From an uncultured Verrucomicrobia subdivision 3 bacterium (GTDB lineage Bacteria; Verrucomicrobiota; Verrucomicrobiia; Limisphaerales; UBA11358), in contig CAIRJF010000035.1 of assembly GCA_903878805.1 (NCBI GenBank), positions 1 through 64,000 of the forward strand: a stretch of 64,000 nt of DNA. The letters run 5' to 3'. The number at the start of each line of letters is the position of its first letter. Position 1 is the stretch's first letter. Both the position numbers and the translations under genes were made by a program. The notes under the pieces were generated by a model that did no database searches, was not told where the DNA came from, and saw only the letters and a list, made by a program, of their open reading frames with translations. Shown in pieces: positions 1-8,975 of the stretch.

Positions 1-153
1 ACGCTGGGCACGGCGCTGACGCCTTACATCAAGCTGAACTCCGCCGGCAGCCTCCCGGCCTGCCCCGCGAGCGGCACTTATGTGTTGAGCTCGGTTGGCA
101 CAAGCCCGACCTGCTCTTTGAGCACGCTCACCCCGGCGCACGCGCTCCAGTAA
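1..153 (+). CDS. Pseudopilin, C-terminal part (cut by window start)
   Basis: Reading from base 1 in frame gives about 50 residues ending at a TAA. The tail has the motif TPYIKLNS, a CPA cysteine, a second Cys in PTCSLS and the ending STLTPAHALQ. The same layout closes the two full pseudopilin genes just downstream, so this is the 3' end of a third tandem paralogue. The N-terminal methylation motif lies outside the window. The two conserved cysteines probably form a disulfide in the globular head (inference). A strong terminator follows the stop, so this copy can end its own transcript. Confidence 0.85.
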   Translation, partial: TLGTALTPYIKLNSAGSLPACPASGTYVLSSVGTSPTCSLSTLTPAHALQ

Positions 154-171
154 GATTAGTTGTTTAATTCC

Positions 172-210
172 AACCCCGAGGCTTCGGCCCCGGGGGTTTT
201 CGTTTTTTTT
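172..210 (+). terminator. Rho-independent terminator after the first pseudopilin
   Basis: A GC-rich hairpin (AACCCCGAGGC, short TTC loop, GGCCCCGGGGGTT) runs straight into a T-rich tract including eight consecutive T. It starts about 20 bases after the stop of the partial pseudopilin. Confidence 0.85.
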
Positions 211-351
211 GATTGCGGACATAATCATTTAAGGATTTGAATGCTGGCATTGGTTGTGCTAATAAAGTCCCAACGTTTCCGGCAGGCAATCTGTGAACAA
301 TTAGTAATCATAAATAATCCGCCTGCCGGGTGTTCACGACGCCAAAAAAAA

Positions 352-732
352 ATGAAAACCACCCAAATTAACCATGGGGAGCGTGGATTCACGCTTGTGG
401 AAATTATGATTGTAATCGCCATTATCGGTCTGCTTTGTGCGATTGCGATTCCAAACCTGCTGCGGGCGAGCGCCCGGTCGCAGGCCAACGCCTGCATCAA
501 CAATCTCCGGCAGATTGACGCAGCCATCCAGCAGTTCTCCGTGGACGCGGGCAAGCATCAAGGTGATACGATTTCCTGGCCGAACGATTTGACTTCCTAC
601 ATTAAATTGAACGCCAAGGGTTCGATTCCGCCCTGCCCGGCTGGCGGCACTTATTCATTGAATGTGGTGGGCACGATTCCATCGGTGACATGCAGTTACA
701 GCACGCTGACTACGCCGCATGCCCAGCAATGA
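352..732 (+). CDS. Type II secretion/type IV pilin-like pseudopilin
   Basis: This 126-residue protein has a class III signal. A short basic leader ends in ERG12, followed by F13-TLVE with the conserved Glu5 of mature pilins, then a hydrophobic helix up to about residue 36. Prepilin peptidase would cut G12|F13. The short globular part has the motifs NACINNLRQID, YIKLN, CPAGG and TCS. I chose ATG 352 rather than the upstream in-frame ATG 241 because the usual pilin leader begins here and the codons before it do not look like a leader. It is a paralogue of the flanking pseudopilins; the closest family is the short PulG-like proteins abundant in PVC bacteria. The assembly machinery is not in the window, so the structure it joins is unknown. 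Confidence 0.88.
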   Translation: MKTTQINHGERGFTLVEIMIVIAIIGLLCAIAIPNLLRASARSQANACINNLRQIDAAIQQFSVDAGKHQGDTISWPNDLTSYIKLNAKGSIPPCPAGGTYSLNVVGTIPSVTCSYSTLTTPHAQQ

Positions 733-882
733 GGAGATTTGCCTGAAACCAAGGACGCAATCTAAAATTTAAGTCGCTGATAGTTTGATAATTCGTTTTG
801 CCCGCAGCGGGTGGCGAAAGTCGGCGCAAAGGTTGGTAACGGTCTAATAACATAAATAATAAAAAAACATAAAAACACATAT

Positions 883-1254
883 ATGAAAAAAAACCTACAA
901 GTCCGCAAAGCCGGGTTCACCCTAGTGGAAATCATGATCGTCGTGGCCATCATCGGCCTGCTGGCGGCCATCGCGATTCCCAACTTCGTGAAGTCCCGCG
1001 AAACCTCACAGGCCAATGCCTGCATCAACAACCTTCGCCAGATCAATGCGGCCGAAAGCCAGTTCGCACTGGAACAGCACAAGACCACCGGGGACAACAT
1101 CAACTTCCCGAACGACCTGACGCCTTACATCAAGATGAACTCCACCGGCCAGATTCCAGTCTGCCCGGCGGGCGGCAGTTACGATTGCTCTTATGTAGGC
1201 ACGAACGCGACCTGCACGTTGAGCACGCTCACGCCGCCGCATTCGCTCCAGTAA
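883..1254 (+). CDS. Type II secretion/type IV pilin-like pseudopilin
   Basis: This 123-residue paralogue of the preceding gene starts MKKNLQVRKAG11 | F12-TLVE and has a 20-residue hydrophobic N-terminal helix. The head carries NACINNLRQIN, DLTPYIKMN, CPAGG and TCTLSTLTPPHSLQ. It is most like the partial gene at the window start in its last 45 residues. An AT-rich stretch lies directly upstream (about 842-882), and its own terminator follows. Each of the three copies therefore looks independently transcribed. Its role as a minor or major pseudopilin is inferred from the motif only. Confidence 0.9.
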   Translation: MKKNLQVRKAGFTLVEIMIVVAIIGLLAAIAIPNFVKSRETSQANACINNLRQINAAESQFALEQHKTTGDNINFPNDLTPYIKMNSTGQIPVCPAGGSYDCSYVGTNATCTLSTLTPPHSLQ

Positions 1255-1274
1255 TTCAAACTCCTTGCAACCCA

Positions 1275-1314
1275 AGGTCCGGGACAAACGTGTTCCGGGC
1301 CTTTTTGCTTTTTT
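1275..1314 (+). terminator. Rho-independent terminator after the third pseudopilin
   Basis: The hairpin GGTCCGGGAC / GTTCCGGGCC (two G-T pairs) with loop AAACGT is followed by TTTTTGCTTTTTT. It lies between the pseudopilin stop and the next gene's ATG. Confidence 0.85.
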
Positions 1315-1325
1315 GACCTCCGCAA

Positions 1326-3350
1326 ATGAATTACAAACCCGTAATGTCTCGTCCGCGCACACTCGGCTGGCTGCTGGCACTTGTCACGATTTTAATCTAC
1401 CTGCCGGCCACGCGTAATGGCTTTGTCAATTACGACGACGGTCTGTTTGTCTTGCAAAACCCCATGGTTCAAAAAGGGCTGAATTGGCAGGGTTTTCAGT
1501 GGTCCTTTACGCACACAATTGCCTGTAACTGGCATCCGCTCACCTGCCTTTCGCACATGGCAGACTGCGAGCTGTTTCATCTGAACGCGGGCGGACATCA
1601 CTTGGTCAGCGTGCTGATTCACGCCGCCAACGCCGTCCTGTTATTCTCGCTCCTGCGGCGGCTGACGAGATTTTTGTGGCCGTCCATTTTTGTCGCCGCT
1701 TTATTCGCGTGGCATCCGTTGCATGTTGAATCCGTGGCGTGGGTGGCCGAGCGGAAAGATGTCTTGAGCACATTTTTCGCGCTGCTCGCGCTCATCGCTT
1801 ATGCCCACTATGTCGAAGCGTCGCAAGCGAGAAATACAAAATCCAAAATTTATTTTGCCTTGAGCCTGCTGGCGTTTGCGCTCGGCCTTATGTCCAAACC
1901 CATGCTGGTCACGCTGCCATTTGTGATGCTGCTGCTGGATTTTTGGCCGCTCGGGCGGGTTGCGGGTTGCGGGTTGAAAATTGCAGGTTCGGATTCGAGC
2001 AACTTGCAACCCTCCACCTTCAACCTGCAACTCGTTTTGGAGAAATGGCCGTTTTTTATCCTGACGGCGGCGGCGTGCTTCGTCACCGTCATCGCCCAAA
2101 AAAGCCAGGCTATGGTTCCGCTTTATCAGGTCTCGACCGGTTTGCGACTGGAAAATGTCGCGTGCGCCTATACCGGCTATTTGCTGAAAACCGTCTGGCC
2201 GCTGCATCTGGCGGTTTTTTATCCGCTGCCAAAACACATTGCGCCCGCAACGTTTTTCGGCGCGGCATTTTTTTTGGCCGTAATCTCCATAACCGTCTGG
2301 ACGCAGCGCCGCCAACGTCCGTATTTGCTGATGGGCTGGCTGTGGTATTTGGGAACGCTAGTGCCCGTGATCGGGCTGGTGCAGGTCGGAGATCAGGCGC
2401 TGGCTGATCGCTACAGTTATTTTCCACTGATCGGAATTTTTCTGGCCGCCGCATTTTTGATAAAAGATTTGGCGGCGGAATTTCAGCTTGCGCCTCGCTG
2501 GATGGCGATGTCCGCCATCGCGGTGCTGGGCGGATGTCTGCTGCTGACGGCGAAACAGTTGAGCTATTGGCGCGACAGCGAAACGCTGTTCACCCACGCT
2601 TTGGCCGTGACTGGCGATTCGGCGCTCGCGCATCTCAATCTGGGCGCGGCTTATGAGGAACAAAACCGGACGGCGGAGGCGATGAATGAGTATCAAGAAG
2701 TCATCCGCCTAGATCCGGGACGGACGACGGCTTACAGCAATATGGGTCGTCTGCTGGTCGGCGAAGGCAAGCTGGACGAGGCGCTGGAATACTCGCGCGC
2801 CGCGATGCTGATGGAGCCGCAGACGCCGGCCCTGCACGACGGACTGGGCGTTGTGCTGGGCGCGCTCGGACATTCCGCGCAGGCGTTGCACGAGTTTGAC
2901 GAGGCATTGCGGCTGGATCCGGATTACGGCGCGGCGCACTATCAAAAAGGCCGGCTGCTGCTGAAACAAGGTGACGATCTGGCCGCTGTCAACGAGTTGG
3001 ATCGCGCCGTGCAGCTCACGCCGGACAATTTTCAAATTTTGATTTATTCCGCCCGCGTGTTTGCCGCCGCCGAAAATCCGCAGGTTCGCAGCGGGGCAAA
3101 GGCGTTGGCTTGCGCGGTTAAGGCCGCCAACCTGTCGTCGACGCCATCGCCCGTCATGCTGGACACGCTGGCGATGGCGCTTGCGGAAACCGGACAATTT
3201 GGCGAAGCGGCCAAAATTGCCGGACAGGCCGTCGAACTTTCACGCGCGCACGGCGAGACAGCGGACACCGTCGCCCTGCAAGAGCGGCTCGAACTTTACA
3301 AAAAAAATCTGCCGTGGCGGGAATCGTTCCGCCCGCCGCCCGCAAATTAA
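1326..3350 (+). CDS. TMTC-like multi-spanning membrane protein with C-terminal TPRs
   Basis: This 674-residue protein has an N-terminal half with about ten hydrophobic segments, and a soluble C-terminal half (about 430-645) made of tetratricopeptide repeats. The N-terminal part has the hallmarks of the TMTC/DUF1736-type GT-C fold: NYDDGLFV near residue 36, NWHPLTCLSHM near 62-72 and HPLHVESVAWVAERKDV near 130-145. Eukaryotic TMTCs are protein O-mannosyltransferases; activity of the bacterial homologues is largely untested, so glycosyl transfer is inference. The gene follows three pseudopilin genes on the same strand, which makes pilin-type secreted proteins possible acceptors. Residues around 215-235 are encoded by an inserted palindromic repeat (listed separately). 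ATG 1344 is an alternative start. Confidence 0.8.
   Translation: MNYKPVMSRPRTLGWLLALVTILIYLPATRNGFVNYDDGLFVLQNPMVQKGLNWQGFQWSFTHTIACNWHPLTCLSHMADCELFHLNAGGHHLVSVLIHAANAVLLFSLLRRLTRFLWPSIFVAALFAWHPLHVESVAWVAERKDVLSTFFALLALIAYAHYVEASQARNTKSKIYFALSLLAFALGLMSKPMLVTLPFVMLLLDFWPLGRVAGCGLKIAGSDSSNLQPSTFNLQLVLEKWPFFILTAAACFVTVIAQKSQAMVPLYQVSTGLRLENVACAYTGYLLKTVWPLHLAVFYPLPKHIAPATFFGAAFFLAVISITVWTQRRQRPYLLMGWLWYLGTLVPVIGLVQVGDQALADRYSYFPLIGIFLAAAFLIKDLAAEFQLAPRWMAMSAIAVLGGCLLLTAKQLSYWRDSETLFTHALAVTGDSALAHLNLGAAYEEQNRTAEAMNEYQEVIRLDPGRTTAYSNMGRLLVGEGKLDEALEYSRAAMLMEPQTPALHDGLGVVLGALGHSAQALHEFDEALRLDPDYGAAHYQKGRLLLKQGDDLAAVNELDRAVQLTPDNFQILIYSARVFAAAENPQVRSGAKALACAVKAANLSSTPSPVMLDTLAMALAETGQFGEAAKIAGQAVELSRAHGETADTVALQERLELYKKNLPWRESFRPPPAN
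1962..2036. repeat. Imperfect palindromic element inside the TMTC-like gene
   Basis: The left half (GTTGCGGGTTGCGGGTTG, then AAAATTGCAGGTT) and the right half (AACTTGCAACCCTCC, then ACCTTCAACCTGCAAC) are approximately reverse complementary and flank a short centre. The element is read in frame as a hydrophilic stretch (about RVAGCGLK to NLQPSTFNLQ) between membrane helices. It resembles the low-complexity 'ttgcgggttg / caacttccaact' palindromes found between genes at 24400-24490. Confidence 0.6.
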
Positions 3351-3436
3351 GTTGCGGTCAGGAAAGGCATTTTTTATTGTCATTCCGTCCGGCGGCTCCA
3401 ACCGAATTCCCGGACAGCAATCGTTACGCGAGATTC

Positions 3437-4192
3437 ATGAGTGTCATTCTTAAAACCCATAAACTGCGCGTCGAATTCCGCAGCCGCGAAATGCGGCAGG
3501 GCGTCAAGGTCGCCCTGAACGGCCTTGACCTCGAGGTGCGCGCGGGCGAAGTCTTCGGCTTCCTCGGCCCGAACGGCGCGGGCAAGACCACCACGATGAA
3601 CGTCCTGCTCGGCTTTGTGCCGCCCACGAGCGGCGAGGCCAGCCTCTTCGGCATTGACGTGCGCCAGCCCATCGCGCGCCAGCGCATCGGCTACCTGCCG
3701 GAACTGACCTATTACTATAAATTTCTTACGGCCGAGGAACTGTTGCGCTTCTACGGAAAAATTTTCGGCCTGACGCGCGCGGAAATGGATCAGCGCATTC
3801 CGCGACTCCTGAAACTCGTCGAGCTCGAACACGCCAGCAAGCGCCCCATCCGCTCGTATTCCAAAGGCATGCAGCAGCGCGCCGGTCTCGCGCAGGCGCT
3901 CATCAACAATCCTGATTTGCTCATCCTCGACGAGCCGACCAGCGGCCTCGATCCGCTTGGCCGCATGAAAGTCCGCGAAATCATCCAGCGCCTAAAAAAT
4001 GAAGGCAAGACGGTCTTCTTTTCCTCGCACGAACTCGGCGAGGTCGAGGCCATCTGCGACCGCGTGGCCATCATCCATCAGGGCGAACTCAAGGTGGTCG
4101 GGCGCGTGGATGAAATAAAAAAGGCGCATCACTCAAACCTCGAGCAGGCCTTTCTTGAAGTCATCGGCTACCAACCCCAAACCACGCCATGA
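3437..4192 (+). CDS. ABC transporter ATP-binding protein
   Basis: This 251-residue ATPase has a Walker A GPNGAGKT at 44-51, a Q-loop-like Y87LPE, the signature YSKGMQQR at 141-148, Walker [11 protein letters not shown] at 161-170 and the switch His in SSHEL. It belongs to the NatA/CcmA-like group that powers ABC-2 exporters. I chose ATG 3437 because the homologous region begins there; the longer open frame from 3314 overlaps the previous gene and adds an unlike N-terminus. Its stop overlaps the permease start (ATGA), indicating translational coupling. Substrate unknown. Confidence 0.92.
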   Translation: MSVILKTHKLRVEFRSREMRQGVKVALNGLDLEVRAGEVFGFLGPNGAGKTTTMNVLLGFVPPTSGEASLFGIDVRQPIARQRIGYLPELTYYYKFLTAEELLRFYGKIFGLTRAEMDQRIPRLLKLVELEHASKRPIRSYSKGMQQRAGLAQALINNPDLLILDEPTSGLDPLGRMKVREIIQRLKNEGKTVFFSSHELGEVEAICDRVAIIHQGELKVVGRVDEIKKAHHSNLEQAFLEVIGYQPQTTP

Positions 4193-4965
4193 AAAATATT
4201 TTTGCCGTTGCCGGCGTCGTCATCAAGGAACTCTATCGCCGCAAGGATTTTTACGTCCTGTTCATCGTGACCATCCTGATCTGTCTCGTGATGGCCTCGG
4301 TCAACATTTTTAACGACTCTAAAATCGCCCGCTACCTCAAGGAAATCTGCCTGCTGCTGGTCTGGATTTCCTCGCTCGTCATCGCCGTCACCACCACCGC
4401 GCGGCAGATTCCCGCCGAGCGCGAGAACCGCACGCTGCTCCCGCTGCTCGCCAAGCCCATCACGCGGATGCAATTGGTCTTCGGAAAATTTTTGGGCTGC
4501 TGGGTTGCCTGCGGGCTGACGCTGCTGTGCTTCTACATTTTCTTCGGCGCGCTGTCCGCCACGCGCGAACATCAATGGCCGGTGCTGAATTATTTCCAAG
4601 CCGGCGTCATGCAATGGTTCATGCTCGGCATCGTCGTGGCCATGTCGCTGCTCGGCTCGCTCGTGTTCGCCGCGCCGTCCTCCAACTCCACGATCTGCTT
4701 CATAGTCATCGGCGGGATTTTGTTCGTGGGCCGGCATCTCGATCAAGTCGCCACCTCGATGCACGAGCCGCTGCGCGCCGTCGTCAACGCGCTTTACTAC
4801 ATCGTCCCGCACCTGGAATTTTACGACCTGCGCGACCTGATCATCCACAACTGGCCGCTGATTGAATGGAAATACATTTTGCTCGCGCTGCTTTACGCCA
4901 CGGCCTACATCGCCACCTTCCTGCTCGGCGCGTGCCTCGTCTTCCGCCGCAAACCGGTGAACTGA
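4189..4965 (+). CDS. ABC-2 type transporter permease
   Basis: This 258-residue integral membrane protein has about six hydrophobic segments (roughly 20-40, 58-76, 105-125, 145-168, 172-190, 225-250). The cytoplasmic motif ERENRTLLPLLAKPITR near residues 82-98 is typical of NosY/ABC-2 permeases. It begins inside the stop codon of the ATPase and is followed three bases later by the TPR-like gene. The three probably form one exporter operon. Substrate cannot be told from sequence. Confidence 0.9.
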   Translation: MKNIFAVAGVVIKELYRRKDFYVLFIVTILICLVMASVNIFNDSKIARYLKEICLLLVWISSLVIAVTTTARQIPAERENRTLLPLLAKPITRMQLVFGKFLGCWVACGLTLLCFYIFFGALSATREHQWPVLNYFQAGVMQWFMLGIVVAMSLLGSLVFAAPSSNSTICFIVIGGILFVGRHLDQVATSMHEPLRAVVNALYYIVPHLEFYDLRDLIIHNWPLIEWKYILLALLYATAYIATFLLGACLVFRRKPVN

Positions 4966-4968
4966 TAA

Positions 4969-5850
4969 ATGAATTCGCCGCGCACCATCGTCCTGCTGCT
5001 GATCGCGCTGCTGGTTTTCTGCTTCGGCGTGGCCGCGCACCTGACGCCGCAATTTCAAACCTGGCGCGGCAGCCGCGCGGGCGGCGACATCTTCAACGTC
5101 GTCCTCGGCGACAGCCGCCGGATGTTCGCGCAAAGTTTTTTTGTGAAGGCCGACGCCTATTATCACAGCGGCTACTACCCGACGATGTTCGATAACAAGG
5201 AGGCGTTTCAAACCCAGCACATGGCCGCCGACACCGGCGCGGTCAGCGACAAAAACCACGGCGACGAGGAAAGTTTTCTCGGCCCGACGCGCAACTGGAT
5301 TGACGCCTTTGGCCGCCACTTTTTCCCCGACCGCCACACGCATCTCGACGAGGGCGGCGCCGGCGGCGATTTGAGCGGCAGCGAAAACGTCCGTGAGATT
5401 TTGCCGTGGCTCAAGCTGTCCGCAAACCTTGATCCCGACAATCCGCAGGCCTACACCGTCACCGCCTTCTGGCTGCGTGAACGGATGCACCGCACCGCCG
5501 AGGCGGAGGCGTTTCTGCACGAGGGCCTGCGCAACAATCCCGACAGCTACGACATCCTGTTTGAACTCGGCCGGCTTTATTACGAGGGCTATCACGATGC
5601 GCAGCGCGCGCGCAATGTTTGGGAACTCGCCGTCCGCAAATGGCTCGCGCTCGCGCCCGAAGACCAAAAGGAAAACAAACTTATTTTCGAGCAAATCACC
5701 ACGCGCCTCGCCCAACTGGAGGCGGATGCGGGCAACGTGCCGCGCGCGATTGACTGGTATCATGCCGCGCAAAAAGTCTCGCTCACGCCCGACGCCATCC
5801 AGCAGCGCATCGACGAGCTGTCGAAAAAAATTTCCGCCAAGCAGCCGTGA
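4969..5850 (+). CDS. Membrane-anchored TPR-like protein of the ABC operon
   Basis: This 293-residue protein has an N-terminal hydrophobic anchor (about 5-25), a middle part with motifs GDSRRMFAQSFF and YYHSGYYPTMFD, and a C-terminal helical repeat region (about 145-290) that reads as TPRs (LDPDNPQAY, NNPDSYDILFELGRLYYE). It starts three bases after the permease stop, so it is almost certainly co-transcribed. A periplasm-facing helper for the exporter is plausible but inferred. I do not recognise a named family for the middle part. Confidence 0.75.
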   Translation: MNSPRTIVLLLIALLVFCFGVAAHLTPQFQTWRGSRAGGDIFNVVLGDSRRMFAQSFFVKADAYYHSGYYPTMFDNKEAFQTQHMAADTGAVSDKNHGDEESFLGPTRNWIDAFGRHFFPDRHTHLDEGGAGGDLSGSENVREILPWLKLSANLDPDNPQAYTVTAFWLRERMHRTAEAEAFLHEGLRNNPDSYDILFELGRLYYEGYHDAQRARNVWELAVRKWLALAPEDQKENKLIFEQITTRLAQLEADAGNVPRAIDWYHAAQKVSLTPDAIQQRIDELSKKISAKQP

Positions 5851-5881
5851 CAATCCCCGCCACTCTGCTTTAATTCCCGCG

Positions 5882-6544
5882 ATGAAAGCGCGCACCGCCA
5901 AAATCAAACGCCACACTCTGGAAACGCAGATTTCCCTCCGTCTCAATCTCGACGGCAAGGGCAAATCCAAAATCAAGACCGGCCTCCCGTTCTTCGACCA
6001 TATGCTCACGCTCTTCGCCAAGCACGCGACGGTGGACTTGGAATTGCATTGCCACGGTGATTTGGAAGTGGACGCGCACCACACCGTTGAAGATTGCGGC
6101 CTCGCGCTCGGCCAGGCCGTCGCCGCCGCGCTCGGCGATAAAAAGGGAATCCGCCGCTACGGTTTTGGCTTCGATCCGAAAAATCCTTTCACCGGCGAAG
6201 CGTATGTGCCGATGGACGAATGCCTCGCCCGCTGCGTCGTGGATTTCAGCGGCCGCCCGTATCTCGTCTGGCGCGGACTGGACAAATTTTCGTTAAAAAA
6301 AATTTCCGACTCAGAAAAAAATCAGGATGCGTCCAGCGCCTTCCGTTTCGGCCTGGCACGCGAGTTCTTCCAAGGCTTCAGCAACGAGGCCCGCTGCAAC
6401 CTGCATCTCGAGCTACTATACGGCGACGAGCCGCATCACATCGTCGAGGCGCTCTTCAAAGCCTTCGCCCGCGCCGTGGACACTGCCCGCCAGCGCGACC
6501 CGCGCATCGCTGGCCAGTTGCCCAGCACCAAAGGTAAACTCTAA
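5882..6544 (+). CDS. hisB: Imidazoleglycerol-phosphate dehydratase
   Basis: This 220-residue enzyme catalyses the dehydration of imidazoleglycerol phosphate to imidazole acetol phosphate in histidine synthesis. The two metal-binding repeats are visible: HHTVED at 66-71 and HHIVE at 185-189, plus GLPFFDHML near 34-42 and SGRPYL at 123-128. The family is usually about 195-200 residues. The excess is a basic N-terminal extension and an insert around 131-152 (LDKFSLKKISDSEKNQ). ATG 5882 gives a normal N-terminus; the open frame extends far upstream but overlaps the previous gene. No other his genes are adjacent. Confidence 0.93.
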   Translation: MKARTAKIKRHTLETQISLRLNLDGKGKSKIKTGLPFFDHMLTLFAKHATVDLELHCHGDLEVDAHHTVEDCGLALGQAVAAALGDKKGIRRYGFGFDPKNPFTGEAYVPMDECLARCVVDFSGRPYLVWRGLDKFSLKKISDSEKNQDASSAFRFGLAREFFQGFSNEARCNLHLELLYGDEPHHIVEALFKAFARAVDTARQRDPRIAGQLPSTKGKL

Positions 6545-6557
6545 AACGGCTTGCGCC

Positions 6558-8975
6558 TCAACGCCGCCGTTTCGAAAACGTGCTGCTCCCGCTCGACTTC
6601 AGCAATGGCCGCTGCGACGTCGGCAGTTGCGAACCCGACGTGCGAAACATCGGCTTGGATTCCTGCGGACGCGCGTCTTCCCGACGTGAAGAATTTGAAC
6701 GCGAATCTGTCCGTTGCGAATCGTGCCCCGGATTTTTCTTCCAATGCGATTTGTTGGCGGGCGTGAATGACGGACGTTTATTTTCCTGTCTAAATGGCGC
6801 GGATTTTTTCTGCTGCGAAAATTGTTGTGGGCGTGCGGGCGCGGGACGCGGCGCTTGCGGTCGCAACGGCGCCGGTTTGCGTTCTTCCACGGCCAGACAA
6901 AAATCCACCTGCTTCTTGAACGAATCCACCTTCGCAACTTGCACGGTAAGCTTGTCGCCCAGCTTAATCACGCGGCGCGTGCGGCGGCCAACGAGATTGC
7001 GCCGGCGGTCGTCGAAGACATAAAAATCATCTTCAATCGTGGACAAGGGCACGAGGCCACTCATCGCGAGGCCGGGCACGTCCACGAAGAAACCGAAATT
7101 GCGAACGTCGGTCACAAGCGCGGGATATTGTATCGGCTCGCCGGATTCCAACTGCGCTTTCAAGAACGCAAACAACTTCACGTCCTTGCTGTCGCGTTCC
7201 GCATCGGCGGAATTTCTTTCTGTGACGGAAATGTGTTCGGCAATTTCTTTCAACGCGGATGCCTTTGCCGGAGTTTTATAGAACAGCGCGCGATGCACCA
7301 CGAGGTCGGCGTAGCGACGAATCGGCGAGGTGAAGTGCGTGTATTTTTTCTTCGCCAATCCGTAATGACCGAGCGGCTCCACCGAGTAACACGCGCGCAT
7401 GAGCGATTTAAGAAAACCAATTTTGAGCGCCGAACCAATCGGCAATGTGCCGAGTTTAGCTAAAAGTTTTTGCACCTCGGAGGGTTGGCTCAAGTTGCCG
7501 CACTGGACGTTATGCGCCATGACTTCTTGGCGATATTCCTGCAAGCGCCGCGCGTCCGGCTCCTCGTGAACGCGATAAATCGCCGGCGTCCGCAAACTCA
7601 TCAGCCGCGTCGCAACCGCTTCGTTCGCGAGTAACATGTATTCCTCAATGAGCTGGTGCGAAACGTCGTTCTCGTTTTTCTCGATGCGCAAAATCTTGCC
7701 GTTTTCGTCCAAACGGATTTTCGTTTCGGGAAAATCCAAATCGAGCGAACCATTTTTGAAACGATGCTTGCGGATTTTCTGCGCGAGTTGATGCGCTGAA
7801 TGCAGCATCTGTTCAATCGGTTCGTCCGCTGGCGCGCGTTGCAGAATTTCCAGCACCTGCTGATAGCTGAAACGCCGCTGCGAATGGATGACGGCGGCGT
7901 GAAACTTTGTGTTCAGCACACGGCCATCAGCCGACACGAGAAATTCTACGCATTTCGTTAGGCGATCCACGTTCGGCTTGAGCGAGCAGAGCTCATTACT
8001 CAACGCCTCCGGCAGCATCGGAATGACGCGATCCACAAGGTAAGTCGAGTTGCCACGTTTGCGCGCTTCTTCATCGAGCGCAGTTCCCGGTTTGACGTAA
8101 TACGATACGTCCGCGATGTGCACCCACAACCGCCATTGTTCCGGCGAAACTTTTTCCAAACAAATCGCGTCGTCAAAATCCTTCGCGTCATCGGGATCAA
8201 TAGTGATGACGTTGTGCGCACGACAATCCAAGCGACCGGCCAAATCTTTTTCGTGAACGACAGAGCCGACGGCGTGTGCTTCGGCCAAAACATTTTTTGG
8301 AAAGTGCAGCGGCAAGTTGTATTGGCGCAACACGGACAACATATCCACGCCTTCTTCGTCCGGCGCGCCGAGCACCTCGATGATTTCGCCTTCGGGATTA
8401 CTGTGGCGCGATTCCCATTCGCGCAATTCCACCACGACTTTATCGCCCACGCGCGCAGGCCTGCCCACATCGCGCGGCGTTGTCACATAAACGTCATGCG
8501 GAATGCGCGGGTCGTCGGGAATGACGTAGAGAAACTGTTTGCTCTGCGCGAGCGTGCCGACGATTTGTGTGCGCTTGCGTTCGAGGATACGCACAACCGT
8601 GCCGTTTTCCTGATCGCCGTCGCGAAAGTTTTTGCGGCGCGAATCGCGGCGCACGAGCACGCGGTCTTCGTGCAAGGCTGTGCCGGTGGCGCTTTCGGCG
8701 ATGGAAATTTCATTGATGTTCGGATCATCCGGTTGCAGAAAACCGCGACCGGAACGGTTCATGCGGATGCGGCCCGGAATCAAATCTGCGTCGCTGGTGA
8801 GCGCGTAACGCGCGCCTTTGATTTGAACAATTTCACCGTCGCGTTCGAGTTTGCGAAGCGTGCGCTGAAATTCCGGTTCCTGCTCTGGCGTCAAGCGCAG
8901 GTGGCGCTGCAAATTTTCCGCGCTCAACGGAACGTAATCTTTTTCTTCCAGCAACCGAATGATTTGGTCTTTCAT
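6558..8975 (-). CDS. rnr: Ribonuclease R (RNB-family 3'-5' exoribonuclease)
   Basis: This 805-residue enzyme degrades structured RNA processively. An N-terminal winged-helix-like segment (about 1-60) and cold-shock OB domains precede the RNB core with the metal-binding motif IDPDDAKDFDDAI at 259-271. An S1 domain lies near 625-705. A long, basic, low-complexity tail (about 710-805, rich in R, K, Q, S and P) resembles RNase R tails that contact RNA or ribosomes. ATG 8975 is chosen over 9008 because it forms an ATGA overlap with the stop of the upstream cvfB-like gene. The two genes are therefore translationally coupled. Confidence 0.93.
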   Translation of the reverse strand: MKDQIIRLLEEKDYVPLSAENLQRHLRLTPEQEPEFQRTLRKLERDGEIVQIKGARYALTSDADLIPGRIRMNRSGRGFLQPDDPNINEISIAESATGTALHEDRVLVRRDSRRKNFRDGDQENGTVVRILERKRTQIVGTLAQSKQFLYVIPDDPRIPHDVYVTTPRDVGRPARVGDKVVVELREWESRHSNPEGEIIEVLGAPDEEGVDMLSVLRQYNLPLHFPKNVLAEAHAVGSVVHEKDLAGRLDCRAHNVITIDPDDAKDFDDAICLEKVSPEQWRLWVHIADVSYYVKPGTALDEEARKRGNSTYLVDRVIPMLPEALSNELCSLKPNVDRLTKCVEFLVSADGRVLNTKFHAAVIHSQRRFSYQQVLEILQRAPADEPIEQMLHSAHQLAQKIRKHRFKNGSLDLDFPETKIRLDENGKILRIEKNENDVSHQLIEEYMLLANEAVATRLMSLRTPAIYRVHEEPDARRLQEYRQEVMAHNVQCGNLSQPSEVQKLLAKLGTLPIGSALKIGFLKSLMRACYSVEPLGHYGLAKKKYTHFTSPIRRYADLVVHRALFYKTPAKASALKEIAEHISVTERNSADAERDSKDVKLFAFLKAQLESGEPIQYPALVTDVRNFGFFVDVPGLAMSGLVPLSTIEDDFYVFDDRRRNLVGRRTRRVIKLGDKLTVQVAKVDSFKKQVDFCLAVEERKPAPLRPQAPRPAPARPQQFSQQKKSAPFRQENKRPSFTPANKSHWKKNPGHDSQRTDSRSNSSRREDARPQESKPMFRTSGSQLPTSQRPLLKSSGSSTFSKRRR

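Noticed and set aside
4168-6084. 638-codon open frame on the minus strand
   Set aside because: It lies opposite the ABC permease, the TPR-like gene and hisB, all with clear family motifs. The translation is rich in R, H, Q and E without domains, as expected for a shadow of GC-rich genes.
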